Shown: positions 33,368 to 41,807 of the stretch, piece by piece | Layout: each line of letters starts with the position of its first letter | Position numbering within the stretch: the stretch's first letter is position 1 | From: Acidimicrobiaceae bacterium | GTDB taxonomy: Bacteria > Actinomycetota > Acidimicrobiia > Acidimicrobiales > Poriferisodalaceae | Reading direction: 5' to 3' | Length of the DNA: 63,216 bases | Assembly (NCBI GenBank): GCA_002722565.1 | Contig: PBMG01000019.1 | Span: forward strand, 1-63,216 | The notes under the pieces: model-generated | What the model was told of the DNA's origin: nothing | Seen by the model: only the letters and a program-made list of their open reading frames with translations | The model's database searches: none | Position numbers and translations under genes: made by a program

Positions 33368-34116
33368 ATACTGATTCCCTTGCAGGGAAATCGGTTGTAG
33401 TAACCAGGGCGTCTCACCAAAGTGGAGAGCTCATTACAGCTCTGCGTGCTAACGGTGCGGAAGTTGTCCCGGCTCCTGCGATCGCGGTAGTTCCCCCTTT
33501 GGACGGAGGCCAACCTTTAGATGATGCTCTCCTCAGGCTGGAACGATTTTCCTGGATTGCTTTCACCTCCTCGAATGCCGTTTCTGCGCTTATGGCTAGG
33601 GCAGCGCGACGCGGTGTTCTAAAGAAATTTGATGGGTTACGGTTAGCGGCAATCGGACCGTCCACTGCCTCCAAAGTGCTGTCCGAACTCAAACGTGAGC
33701 CAGATCTCGTGCCGATCAAAAATGATGGTCTTTCATTAGCGGAAGCATTCCCTGCCCCTGCGCCCGATGATCACGTGTTAGTGCCGATGGCCTCGGATGG
33801 CCGGCCCGAACTTTCCGACACTCTCGAAAGTAAGGGTTGGAAGGTAAACCGGGTTGCTGCTTATCGAACGGTTTTCCCTTCATTAGCGGATGATGTAGTT
33901 AAACGGGCCACCAAAGCAGATGTTGTGACCTTCGCCTCACCCTCGGCGGTGAAAGGCCATATAGAACAAACGGGAGGTCGCACAGCATCCAAAATCGTTG
34001 CGATAGGGGAAACGACAGCAGAAGAGTGCCGGGTTCAAGGATTGGAAGTTGCAGGCGTCGCGGAATCCCAGACGACAGAAGGACTAATCCGAGCCGTGAT
34101 TGGAGTCCTACATTGA
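33364..34116 (+). CDS. hemD: Uroporphyrinogen-III synthase
   Basis: Closes hydroxymethylbilane to uroporphyrinogen III with D-ring inversion. The 250-residue protein shows the weakly conserved two-lobe pattern: VVVTRASHQSGEL, a DLLRLERFSWIAFTSSNAVSAL-like segment (lobe A), then VVTFASPSAVKGH and IGETTAEECRVQG (lobe B). A Tyr in the hinge, AAYRTVFPS, fits the family. It begins with TTG inside the hemC stop. Confidence 0.9.
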   Translation: MNTDSLAGKSVVVTRASHQSGELITALRANGAEVVPAPAIAVVPPLDGGQPLDDALLRLERFSWIAFTSSNAVSALMARAARRGVLKKFDGLRLAAIGPSTASKVLSELKREPDLVPIKNDGLSLAEAFPAPAPDDHVLVPMASDGRPELSDTLESKGWKVNRVAAYRTVFPSLADDVVKRATKADVVTFASPSAVKGHIEQTGGRTASKIVAIGETTAEECRVQGLEVAGVAESQTTEGLIRAVIGVLH

Positions 34117-34781
34117 CCATTGAAGCCCGGGCGCTAATCATGGATTTTGATGGGACAATCGTTGATACCGAGAGTCCTGCCTATGAATCCACAGCACAGA
34201 TATGGGCTGATAATGGGGTTGAGTTTCCTATGGACTGGTGGCTCGCCGGAATGGGAACCGACCGTAAATCGGCATGGGTAGAAGAACTAGAGAATCGACT
34301 CGGACAGCAACTAGACCACGATTTGGTAATGAAGGAACGTCAGCGAATTAAAGATGTACTAACTGAAGAACAGCCGTTATTGCCGGGAGTAATAGAATTA
34401 CTCGAAGCTGCAGAAAAACGAGGAATCGCAACGGCGGTAGCATCCAGCTCTCCTCATAGTTGGGTTGATCGTCACCTCAAGCGAGTGGGTCTGTTTGAAA
34501 GTTTTTCATGTGTCGTGTGTCGAGACGATGTTGATGGAGTTTCCAAACCAGCGCCCGATGTGTTTCTGCGTGCATTGCAGTTACTTGGGGTAACTGCAGG
34601 GTCTGCAGTGGTAGTCGAAGATAGCCCCAACGGTTTAAAGGCTGCTTTGGCTGCAGGGCTTCGGACTGTTGTCGTGCCTAATCCCTTGGTCGAAGCCTTA
34701 AATTTTTCTGGCGCCTACGCTCGATATAAATCACTCGATGATTTACCGGCTGACCAATTGCTTGATTTGGTCTTTACATGA
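34113..34781 (+). CDS. HAD-family phosphatase/phosphomutase
   Basis: A HAD-superfamily subfamily IA protein of 222 residues. Motif I is MDFDGTIVDTE, motif II AVASSS, motif III K-P-A-P-D-V-F, motif IV VVVEDSPNGLKAALAAG. A helical cap lies between motifs I and II. It resembles beta-phosphoglucomutase-like phosphatases; substrate unknown. TTG at 34113 overlaps the hemD stop; the reading frame upstream is just the hemD shadow. It is convergent with the reductase gene at 34855. Confidence 0.85.
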   Translation: MTIEARALIMDFDGTIVDTESPAYESTAQIWADNGVEFPMDWWLAGMGTDRKSAWVEELENRLGQQLDHDLVMKERQRIKDVLTEEQPLLPGVIELLEAAEKRGIATAVASSSPHSWVDRHLKRVGLFESFSCVVCRDDVDGVSKPAPDVFLRALQLLGVTAGSAVVVEDSPNGLKAALAAGLRTVVVPNPLVEALNFSGAYARYKSLDDLPADQLLDLVFT

Positions 34782-34854
34782 CCCAAATCGACGAAACGGT
34801 AGGTAGGCAAACTCGCGTTGAAAGGGCTAAGAACAAGAGCTCCGTGGCAGATTG

Positions 34855-36120
34855 CTAATCACGATCAGGAATCAGCCGAGCCACAACCTTCCCAATTTCG
34901 TAGACAGACTCTGTCCCGCCGGCATCGTTATTAACTAAATTGGTTGAAATTCTCATCACAAGCTCGGTCAGTACCCGGGACTGAATGCCAAGCAGAGTAA
35001 ATCGCCTCATCAAGCCTGGCTTTCCTAAGGCTTTAGTAACCAATCTCCCTAGCCGGTAATAGTGGTCATAGCTTGAAACAAGCTGTTTTTCATATCGGCG
35101 AAGTTCAAGACCATCGCCAGTTCTAATTGCGTCGTTAACCACGGACGCAGCTAATCGGCCGTTACTTAGAGCCGGCTCGACACCGTCACCATTGAACGGA
35201 TTAACGCTGCCTGCTGCATCACCTACCACAACCCAGTTAGGTCCTGATCTTGGTCGGACAGACGCCCCCATCGGCAATCGCCCACCTTCTGGTTCGCCTT
35301 CAATACCGTCGGTATCAACTTCCCAGGCTTCAGGTATCTGGAGCAACCATTTGTCAAATAGTTCACGGATCGATTGGGGATCGTTTCCGTGATGGTGGCT
35401 CAATAATCCGACTCCAGTATTCACGGTCCCGTCACCAAGTGGGAATATCCATCCATAACCGGGCAATTGATGGCCCGTGCTATCACGGAGATCGAAGACC
35501 GATTCGATGACCTCCTCACTATGTCGAGGACTAGGGAAATAGCCCCGCATAGCAACCCCTTGTGCGTAAGTTCTGGTTCGGGCAGTACCCAGAGACCTAC
35601 CGAATGGCGATAATGGACCATCTGCAATGATTACAAATCGAGCCCGGACTTCAATTTCTCCCTCGGGACCGCTGCCACAACCTGAACCCATTGCGCGACA
35701 ACCGCGCAAATGACCATGCTCGATTATTGGCTCTGTTACTTCGACACCTGTCCAAACTTGAGCTCCTGTGTTGTCTGCATGTTCCACTAGAAGTTTGTCG
35801 AGGGATCGACGTCGAATTGCTAAACCATGACTTGGATGGTCATGGTCTGTGGGCCACTGGAGTTCGATGCTTTGCCCATGGGCGGTCATACGTAAACCGT
35901 GGTGTTGGTGAAAATTCTTGTTATTGACTTCAATGCCCATGTCAGCAAGATGGCCTACTGCCTTCGGTGTTAGCGCGTCGCCGCACACTCGTTCGCGAGG
36001 CATTGTCTCTTTCTCGAGCAATACAACCATCCGACCGGATTCAGCAGCCCAATGAGCTGCTGCTGTGCCAGCAGGCCCGGCACCGATGACTAGTACCTCA
36101 GTAGAAAGACGCATAGTCAT
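34855..36120 (-). CDS. Geranylgeranyl reductase family flavoprotein (MenJ-like)
   Basis: A 421-residue FAD enzyme. The N-terminal dinucleotide motif is VLVIGAGPAGTAAAHWAA, CGDALTPKAV supplies the family's conserved Cys-Gly-Asp, and GDAAGSVNPFNGDGVEPALSNG is the second FAD motif. In actinobacteria such enzymes partially saturate the isoprenoid chain of menaquinone (MenJ), and a gene of this type commonly lies by nuoA. Here it is separated by cytochrome genes but in the same neighbourhood, so menaquinone is the likely substrate. Archaeal-type lipid reduction is unlikely here. Confidence 0.85.
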   Translation of the reverse strand: MTMRLSTEVLVIGAGPAGTAAAHWAAESGRMVVLLEKETMPRERVCGDALTPKAVGHLADMGIEVNNKNFHQHHGLRMTAHGQSIELQWPTDHDHPSHGLAIRRRSLDKLLVEHADNTGAQVWTGVEVTEPIIEHGHLRGCRAMGSGCGSGPEGEIEVRARFVIIADGPLSPFGRSLGTARTRTYAQGVAMRGYFPSPRHSEEVIESVFDLRDSTGHQLPGYGWIFPLGDGTVNTGVGLLSHHHGNDPQSIRELFDKWLLQIPEAWEVDTDGIEGEPEGGRLPMGASVRPRSGPNWVVVGDAAGSVNPFNGDGVEPALSNGRLAASVVNDAIRTGDGLELRRYEKQLVSSYDHYYRLGRLVTKALGKPGLMRRFTLLGIQSRVLTELVMRISTNLVNNDAGGTESVYEIGKVVARLIPDRD

Positions 36121-36190
36121 TAGCGCATTCCCTCCGGCTCTAGTTTGACGCTTTCACCCTTATGTTCAGGCTGCTGTTGAATTTCTAGAA

Positions 36191-36967
36191 CTAATGGCCT
36201 CCGTGGCCTCCGTGGCCCCCACCTACATCCTTGCCGCCACCGAGTTCTTCCCATTCGGCATCGCGAATTGCGATCTCTTCATCGCTTATTGACTCTCCGC
36301 TCAAGACTTCACGGATGTATCGAGCTACTGAATAGATTTTGTACTCAGAAAGCGTTCCACCGAAGCCAGGCATGTTTGCGCCGGTTTCGCCCGAAATGTG
36401 GGCTCCGCCAGGTCTATCAGTTGCTCCATAGGGATTCCCGATGCCTATGCCCTCAGAACCAACGGTAAGCCAGAGAATCAGGTCAGCATCGAGTTTCGGG
36501 AAGGTCAATAATACTTCGCCGTTGTACAGAGGCCGTCCGACACCTCCGCCCTCGCTTCCAGCTCCGTCACCACCATGACAACTTGCACACTGCGCAGCGT
36601 AAGTTGCAGCACCTTCACTTATCGCAGTTACCGGTTCAGGCGGAGGTTCCGTCATTTTGACGTAAACAAATGCCCACAATGGTAGGAAAAACATGACGGG
36701 TAGAACCCACATGGGAATTTTCGTTCTGGTGTTAGCCGCAATAACCCATTGTGGGTCAACCTCGGTATCAGTAATTTGCTCAAGTTTGGCGTCAGCTTTG
36801 GCGGCAGCAATTACGTCGGCGCTACTGGGTCCGGAACTAACCTGACCGCCGTCCCCGTCTGCTGAGTCAGAAGCGACTGTTGCTCCGCTGCCGTCGTCTT
36901 CAAGTAGGCCGAGCGCTATCCGCCTCTGTCTAGAACGCTCAAATAGATACTCGGGAACTTCGGTCAC
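36191..36967 (-). CDS. Membrane-anchored monoheme cytochrome c
   Basis: A 258-residue protein with a cytosolic N region (1-83), one helix (about 84-104) and an extracytoplasmic class I cytochrome c: CASCH (127-131) and likely distal ligand M199 in GANMPGFGG. The tail is Gly-His repeats (GGGHGGHGGH). The N terminus, M-T-E-V-P-E-Y-L-F-E-R-S, matches that of the cytochrome b C-terminal subunit of the neighbouring operon. It starts with GTG preceded by GGAGGACAAA. It faces the bc operon, so it is a natural shuttle to the caa3 oxidase. Confidence 0.9.
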   Translation of the reverse strand: MTEVPEYLFERSRQRRIALGLLEDDGSGATVASDSADGDGGQVSSGPSSADVIAAAKADAKLEQITDTEVDPQWVIAANTRTKIPMWVLPVMFFLPLWAFVYVKMTEPPPEPVTAISEGAATYAAQCASCHGGDGAGSEGGGVGRPLYNGEVLLTFPKLDADLILWLTVGSEGIGIGNPYGATDRPGGAHISGETGANMPGFGGTLSEYKIYSVARYIREVLSGESISDEEIAIRDAEWEELGGGKDVGGGHGGHGGH

Positions 36968-37080
36968 TTTGTCCTCCGCGAGATTCCAACCCGGAATCCC
37001 GCACTGCGGATTTTACTGTTACATAAATTAGATGCGTGCGCTCATCAAAGATAGGCGCTGGTGGGGGTCGAGCACCAAGT

Positions 37081-37109
37081 TTGACAGACGATTTTTACTC
37101 AAGTTGTAC
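37081..37109 (+). promoter_or_regulatory. Possible promoter of the bc-nuo operon
   Basis: A perfect -35 hexamer TTGACA is followed 17 bp on by TTGTAC, a poor -10. It lies in the 390-bp region 36968-37358 between the cytochrome c gene (minus) and the bc operon (plus), so the region should hold promoters for both. Nothing else in this stretch looks coding, apart from a chance 28-codon frame. Confidence 0.35.
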
Positions 37110-37287
37110 TCGGAATAAAGTTCTCAAAAAAAATCCGGCTTTGGGTTCGGCATTCGTGGCTCGCGAGTGCCACCATATAGGTCGTTCGTGAGTTGCGAAT
37201 CCGTCGTGAATGCGTTGTAGAACGTGGGCCGATCCGGGCGTTACTCCGATAGGTTTGAAGTAGATTCACGTTGTGGATTTGCATAGT

Positions 37288-37309
37288 GTGAGGTTCCTTG
37301 GAATCTCAC
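37288..37309. promoter_or_regulatory. 22-bp dyad upstream of the bc operon
   Basis: GTGAGGTTCC and GGAATCTCAC form a near-perfect palindrome (one G-T) around a TT centre, 49 bp upstream of the start of the first gene. It could be an operator for a dimeric repressor or a stem in the mRNA leader. A second, similar site was not found in the window. Confidence 0.4.
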
Positions 37310-37358
37310 CAAGATTCAGTAAGCACGCACCGACAGTAAACAGTAGATAGGAGGGCCA

Positions 37359-37796
37359 GTGGTCGCACTTGTGACATCAATATTGATCACCGGTCTTATG
37401 GTGTACGGGATCATCGCCTATGGACGGCGCCGGCCTATTGATCGTCCCACCTCGTGGGGCGAAGCCATGCTCGGTGCCGCGTTTATCTTCATGCTCTTTC
37501 TAATGGTCTTCGGAGTCGTACCGGATCGGTGGATTCGTCTGACTGATAATGAATGGGGATGGTCCGTTGAGCGGATGCTTTTCACTGAAGGCCAGTTCAT
37601 AGATGGTGATCCGATCACGTTTCCGCCAATGCGGATGGACCTGAAAAAAGTTTCTGACATCGTCGTAGTAATCGAACACATAGTCGCTTTGGCGGGACTT
37701 CCGTTTCTATGGCTTTGGTGGCAGAAACGAGATGAGAAAAAAGCAGTCGCAGAACCAGTATCAGATTTTGGCCGCCCACTGATGAAGGGCAACTGA
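37359..37796 (+). CDS. Membrane protein of unknown function, bc operon
   Basis: A 145-residue protein with helices at about 3-21, 36-54 and 102-122. The first and second are separated by a short basic loop YGRRRPIDRPTSW, the second and third by a 45-residue soluble stretch. It has no metal or heme motif and I recognise no family. GTG start after AGGAGGGCC. It is the first gene of the operon with the ferredoxin, cytochrome b and Rieske genes, so it is probably a small subunit or assembly factor of that complex. Confidence 0.7.
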   Translation: MVALVTSILITGLMVYGIIAYGRRRPIDRPTSWGEAMLGAAFIFMLFLMVFGVVPDRWIRLTDNEWGWSVERMLFTEGQFIDGDPITFPPMRMDLKKVSDIVVVIEHIVALAGLPFLWLWWQKRDEKKAVAEPVSDFGRPLMKGN

Positions 37797-37798
37797 AT

Positions 37799-38215
37799 AT
37801 GGCCAAGACTGAAGCCAATCCTCCGATGCCAAGGTTTGTAGACGACTATGTGTTGCAAACAGTTGATGCCGATTATCTCGCTGCGGCGGTAAAGCCAAAA
37901 CAATTCATCAATATCGACCAATCTGAGTGCATCCAATGTGAAGGTTGCGTCGACATTTGTCCCTGGAAGTGCATCCACTACATAGCGCTTGACGCTATCG
38001 ATGAAGCTGTTGATGCAGATCTTCCTGGCCTAGATCCAGCAGACAACGCAATTTTTATAATTGATGATGATGTATGTACCCGCTGCGCTCTGTGTGTAGA
38101 TAGATGCCCTACGGGTGTCATAACACTGGGCAAAGTGGTTGAAAATCCCCCGGCTGAAGGTGACACTCACGGTCGGACTCACACCCATGGCTACGCCTAC
38201 GGCATGCGACTCTGA
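37799..38215 (+). CDS. Dicluster [4Fe-4S] ferredoxin in the bc operon
   Basis: A 138-residue soluble protein with two CxxCxxCxxxC(P) motifs: C44-C47-C50-C54 and C93-C96-C99-C103. The region between them (55-92) is an acidic insert, longer than in small ferredoxins. The C terminus is His-rich (THGRTHTHGYAYG). No membrane helix is seen, so it sits on the cytosolic face. A ferredoxin is not a usual subunit of bc complexes, so it could be an extra electron input or output. RBS and spacing show it is cotranscribed. Confidence 0.92.
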   Translation: MAKTEANPPMPRFVDDYVLQTVDADYLAAAVKPKQFINIDQSECIQCEGCVDICPWKCIHYIALDAIDEAVDADLPGLDPADNAIFIIDDDVCTRCALCVDRCPTGVITLGKVVENPPAEGDTHGRTHTHGYAYGMRL

Positions 38216-38233
38216 GGGATAGGCAGAACTTAA

Positions 38234-39031
38234 ATGGCAAAAAATATGATTGAAAAGCCGAAGCAGTCGCTGCCCGAAAAACTGCAGCAAGGTGCTACAG
38301 CCGCAGCGGACTGGATGCAAGACAGCCAATTCTGGACCTCAATCTTTCGACCAGGGTCTATTTTCCGCAAGGGATATACCGATAGCCCGAGAAATAGGTC
38401 CTATGTGATCATGAACAGCGTGTTGTATCACCTTCACCCAGTGAAAGTGAAGCGTCATGCTGTAAAAGTTAGTTACACGCTATGTCTAGGTGGACTCAGC
38501 TTCTTCTTGTTTATTTTGCTGACGATAACGGGCATATTCCTAATGTTTTTCTATCGCCCGACTGCTGCAGCTGCATGGGCTGATATTGAGTCTTTACACA
38601 CTCAAGTGAGTTTCGGTCTATTGGTCCGCAATATGCACAGATGGGGCGCCCACTTGATGGTGCTGTCTGTTTTTTTGCATATGGCTCGAGTCTTTTACCA
38701 CGGCGCATATAAAGCTCCGCGTGAGTTCAACTGGGTTATTGGAGTCATACTGCTGAAGCTCACGCTCCTACTTTCCTTTACCGGTTACCTGTTGCCTTGG
38801 GATCAATTGTCGTTGTGGGCTGTCACCGTGGGTACAAACATGATGGGCTTCACGCCGGTCTTCGGTGATCAAGTCCGTTTTGTGCTCCTCGGAGGCAAAC
38901 AAATCGGTGCTGAAACGCTTCTCCGATGGTACGTATTGCACGTACTGATGCTCCCGTTCGTCCTTGTCATTTTCTTGGCAATTCATTTCTGGAGAGTCCG
39001 CAAAGACGGCGGAATCTCTGGGCCGCTATAG
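38234..39031 (+). CDS. Cytochrome b, N-terminal part (b6-like)
   Basis: A 265-residue four-helix heme protein. Heme ligands are in HRWGAHLMVLSVFLH and HVLMLPFVLVIFLAIH; spacings are 13 and 14 residues, the latter as in b6f rather than 13 as in bc1. Cys84 in L-C-L-G-G aligns with C35 of b6, which anchors the extra heme c-i. About 50 extra residues precede helix A. It ends after helix D, so the cytochrome b is split, with subunit IV encoded next. Confidence 0.92.
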   Translation: MAKNMIEKPKQSLPEKLQQGATAAADWMQDSQFWTSIFRPGSIFRKGYTDSPRNRSYVIMNSVLYHLHPVKVKRHAVKVSYTLCLGGLSFFLFILLTITGIFLMFFYRPTAAAAWADIESLHTQVSFGLLVRNMHRWGAHLMVLSVFLHMARVFYHGAYKAPREFNWVIGVILLKLTLLLSFTGYLLPWDQLSLWAVTVGTNMMGFTPVFGDQVRFVLLGGKQIGAETLLRWYVLHVLMLPFVLVIFLAIHFWRVRKDGGISGPL

Positions 39032-39053
39032 ATCGGCGGGTGAAAGCAATCTC

Positions 39054-39776
39054 ATGACTGAAATTCCTGAACATCTTCTAAAGAGAAGCCAAGAGGCTAA
39101 GGCAAAGGCTGATGGCGGTTCTGCGCCACCGAGTGACGCTCCTGCTGATTCTTCAGATGATGATGGCGAAACAATTCCGCGGTCGTTACTTGAACAGAGT
39201 CAACAGGGAGGAACTCCCGCAGCTGCTGGGGGTGGTGTGGCAACCATTGCTCCACCGGCAATGGCGGGACCAAGTGGCAACACTCACAGACTGCTGACAG
39301 TAGTTAAGTCTGGATCTATTCAGGATGTAAAAGCTAGCCCTGGAGACAAGGTTCACGTATGGCCGCATCTCTTGGCTGCAGAGTTCACATCGGCGCTGTT
39401 TCTTACGGCCTTTGTGCTGGTCTTTTCTTTATTCATTAACGCGCCGTTACTCGAATATGCGAATCACAACGCGACTCCGAACCCTTCTAAAGCGCCTTGG
39501 TACTTCTTAGGCTTGCAAGAGTTACTCACCATGTTCGACCCGATGATCGCGGGTGTCACTATCCCCGGCATCGTTTTGGTGCTCTTGGGTTTTGCTCCGT
39601 ATATCGATCGAAATCCCTCAAATGCTCCTGAAGATCGAAAATTTGCGATCTCCATTCAGACAATTCACCTGATGTTTTGGGCAGTACTAGTCATCATTGG
39701 TTCCTTCTTTAGGGGTCAAGGTTTCAACTTCACCTATCCGTGGGACACCGGTCTCCATGGGATCTTTCACCTCTAA
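39054..39776 (+). CDS. Cytochrome b, C-terminal part (subunit IV-like)
   Basis: A 240-residue protein with a long soluble N region (1-105) and three helices (about 110-130, 165-183, 203-220). The quinol-oxidation loop reads NPSKAPWYFLGLQELL with APWYF in place of PEWY, so the usual catalytic Glu position is Pro. The N terminus M-T-E-I-P-E-H-L-L-K-R-S recurs as I-P-R-S-L-L-E-Q-S about 35 residues on, and in the adjacent cytochrome c. ATG at 39054 follows a GGCGGGTGAAAG region; the longer frame into cytochrome b is discarded. Confidence 0.9.
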   Translation: MTEIPEHLLKRSQEAKAKADGGSAPPSDAPADSSDDDGETIPRSLLEQSQQGGTPAAAGGGVATIAPPAMAGPSGNTHRLLTVVKSGSIQDVKASPGDKVHVWPHLLAAEFTSALFLTAFVLVFSLFINAPLLEYANHNATPNPSKAPWYFLGLQELLTMFDPMIAGVTIPGIVLVLLGFAPYIDRNPSNAPEDRKFAISIQTIHLMFWAVLVIIGSFFRGQGFNFTYPWDTGLHGIFHL

Positions 39777-39787
39777 GGAGCAGCGCA

Positions 39788-40639
39788 GTGTCAAGCGGTA
39801 CAGTCATCGCCATAGCTATCCCTGTGCTTGTTGCTCTTGCAGCGGTGGTGGGCTTTACCTCTTTGCGTAGACGTGATGCTCAAGGGCTAGGCCACTTGTC
39901 GCGTGAAACGCGTAAACGAGACGCTGGAGCGCTCGGAGTTGCCCCTATCAGCGACGAAGCCAAGGAATTGGAACGCTCGGTAGCTCTTGCAAGGGTCGGA
40001 GGGGAAGTAGCAGTACCGGAACCGACGACTCCCGAAATCTGGAGCCCGCCCGATCCTGAAGAAGTCGGAGTTACTAGGCGCCAATTTTTAAATCGCGCGT
40101 CAATCACACTAATGACTATGGGTTTATCCGCCTTCGGAGCTGCCAACATTGCATTCCTCTGGCCACGACCTACAGGGGGTTTCGGATCCAAAGTCAAAAT
40201 TGGGACCATTTCTTCCGTTAATGACGTGATCGCGTCTTCGTCGCCCGCTGTCAGCTTTTCCTATTTCTCGGAGGCACAGACTTACCTCCAGCCCTATCCA
40301 ATGGATGACGCGACACAACAAGCAGCCGAAGCTGTTTATTCAGGTTCTGTTCTAGAGGGCATAAAAATGGGTTACGTAGCCCTATGGCAAAAGTGCCCCC
40401 ACCTCGGATGCAAGGTCCCGTCGTGTGCTACCTCTCAATGGTTCGAATGTCCCTGCCATGGCTCTCAGTACAATCGAGTCGGCGAAAAGAAAGTTGGGCC
40501 TGCCCCGAGAGGCATGGACCGCTTTCCGGTCATTATCGATGGGGACAAGGTCATCATCGACACAGGCAGCCCCACGCAAGGTCCGCCGATTGGCACAGAC
40601 ACAACCGGTCAAGGCCTAGAAGGACCTCACTGCGCGTGA
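39788..40639 (+). CDS. Rieske iron-sulfur protein
   Basis: A 283-residue Rieske protein with an N-terminal helix (about 5-23), a cytosolic stretch, a second helix (about 104-125) preceded by a twin-Arg TRRQFLNR, and a C-terminal [2Fe-2S] domain. Ligands are C203/H205 in CPHLGC and C221/H224 in CPCHGS, with C208 and C223 for the disulfide. GTG at 39788 is preceded by AAGGAG at ideal spacing. It takes quinol electrons at the Qo site and passes them to the cytochrome c domain. Confidence 0.93.
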   Translation: MSSGTVIAIAIPVLVALAAVVGFTSLRRRDAQGLGHLSRETRKRDAGALGVAPISDEAKELERSVALARVGGEVAVPEPTTPEIWSPPDPEEVGVTRRQFLNRASITLMTMGLSAFGAANIAFLWPRPTGGFGSKVKIGTISSVNDVIASSSPAVSFSYFSEAQTYLQPYPMDDATQQAAEAVYSGSVLEGIKMGYVALWQKCPHLGCKVPSCATSQWFECPCHGSQYNRVGEKKVGPAPRGMDRFPVIIDGDKVIIDTGSPTQGPPIGTDTTGQGLEGPHCA

Positions 40640-40694
40640 TAAATATCTTCTCTTCCCCTCTAACTAGCCGCACCGTGGCAGGAGTCAATAAACA

Positions 40695-41807
40695 GTGATT
40701 TATGCCGCGACTACCGAGCGTTCAATCGCGATGGTCCTTTTGGCTGTTGTGGTTGTTGGTTGGGCAATATATGTCTTTGTCAACATTCGACAAAGTAAAG
40801 GTGAAGTCGGAAGTGAGATTGAACTTGCCGCGAACCGGGGCTCGTTGCCGGATGACGAAGTTCTTGAAGGAAGTCGACTCGAAAAAGTCCAAGCCTTCGG
40901 TGTTTTGATGCTCCTCATAATTGCGTTGGTGCTGCCGATCTATTGGCTTAAAGAAGGAGGCCGACGGTCTGGGGCTGAACGAGGGTTCGGCGAACGAGCT
41001 GCCGCAGCAGGCGAACGACTTGCTGAAGAGCTTGAATGCGTGGTTTGTCACGGTGCTGACCTTGGCGGAGCGAACTATGCGCCGGTAGTTCTGGATATCG
41101 GCAACCAATTCAGTGATCAAGAAACATATATCGTCAAAACCACATGGCGGGCACCCGCTCTTGACACTGTCTTCGCGCGCTTTGATACTGACGCCGAGAA
41201 CTTGGATGAAGTAGACGAAGTTCGACAAATTCTGAATTACGGACGGGGCGTTATGCCCGCTTGGGGCCTACCTGGCGGTGGACCTTTAACTCCACAGGAA
41301 GTGGACAACCTGATTGCCTGGTTGTGGCGGGAAAGACTGTCGGACGAAGAAGTGAGCGTCCAGGCGCTGCAAGCCAAAGAGCAAGAAATGGCAGCTCACC
41401 CTGAGAAGAGTGAAGGTCAGGTTCTTTTTGAACTTCATTGCGCTCGCTGCCACACGCCACGATGGCCAGCACGAGGACCGGCCCAGCTACCAAATAATGG
41501 CGGTGTAGTCGAAGTGATCCCCGGACCTCCGGGCTCAGGCCGGTATGGACCCGCCCTTAATGCTGTAAGTCTTGAGCGACTCTTTCCCGATATTGAAGAC
41601 CAAATGGCGTTTATAACATCCGGTGCCGCCGACAATGTTGCGTATGGCGAATTTGCAAGGCTCGGTAACTATGGGATGCCAGGTTTTGGGCGGATTCTGA
41701 CCCAAGAAGAGATTCGTGAGATCTCAGAGTATGAGCGCAGTTTGGATCCAGCGGAACAATCAACTGTCCAGTTTGCGGAGCTTCATACATCAAAGGACGA
41801 GCAATGA
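40695..41807 (+). CDS. Membrane-anchored diheme cytochrome c
   Basis: A 370-residue protein with two N-terminal helices (about 10-30 and 66-84) and two class I cytochrome c domains: CVVCH (C115, C118, H119) and CARCH (C249, C252, H253). Distal Met candidates are in RGVMPAWG and YGMPGFG. It takes the place of cytochrome c1 in this complex, as in many actinobacteria (QcrC). GTG start. The gene after it overlaps its stop by 4 bp. Confidence 0.92.
   Translation: MIYAATTERSIAMVLLAVVVVGWAIYVFVNIRQSKGEVGSEIELAANRGSLPDDEVLEGSRLEKVQAFGVLMLLIIALVLPIYWLKEGGRRSGAERGFGERAAAAGERLAEELECVVCHGADLGGANYAPVVLDIGNQFSDQETYIVKTTWRAPALDTVFARFDTDAENLDEVDEVRQILNYGRGVMPAWGLPGGGPLTPQEVDNLIAWLWRERLSDEEVSVQALQAKEQEMAAHPEKSEGQVLFELHCARCHTPRWPARGPAQLPNNGGVVEVIPGPPGSGRYGPALNAVSLERLFPDIEDQMAFITSGAADNVAYGEFARLGNYGMPGFGRILTQEEIREISEYERSLDPAEQSTVQFAELHTSKDEQ

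Noticed and set aside
37032-37118. 28-codon frame upstream of the bc operon
   Set aside because: Length and composition are within chance; it covers a likely promoter region and has no ribosome site.
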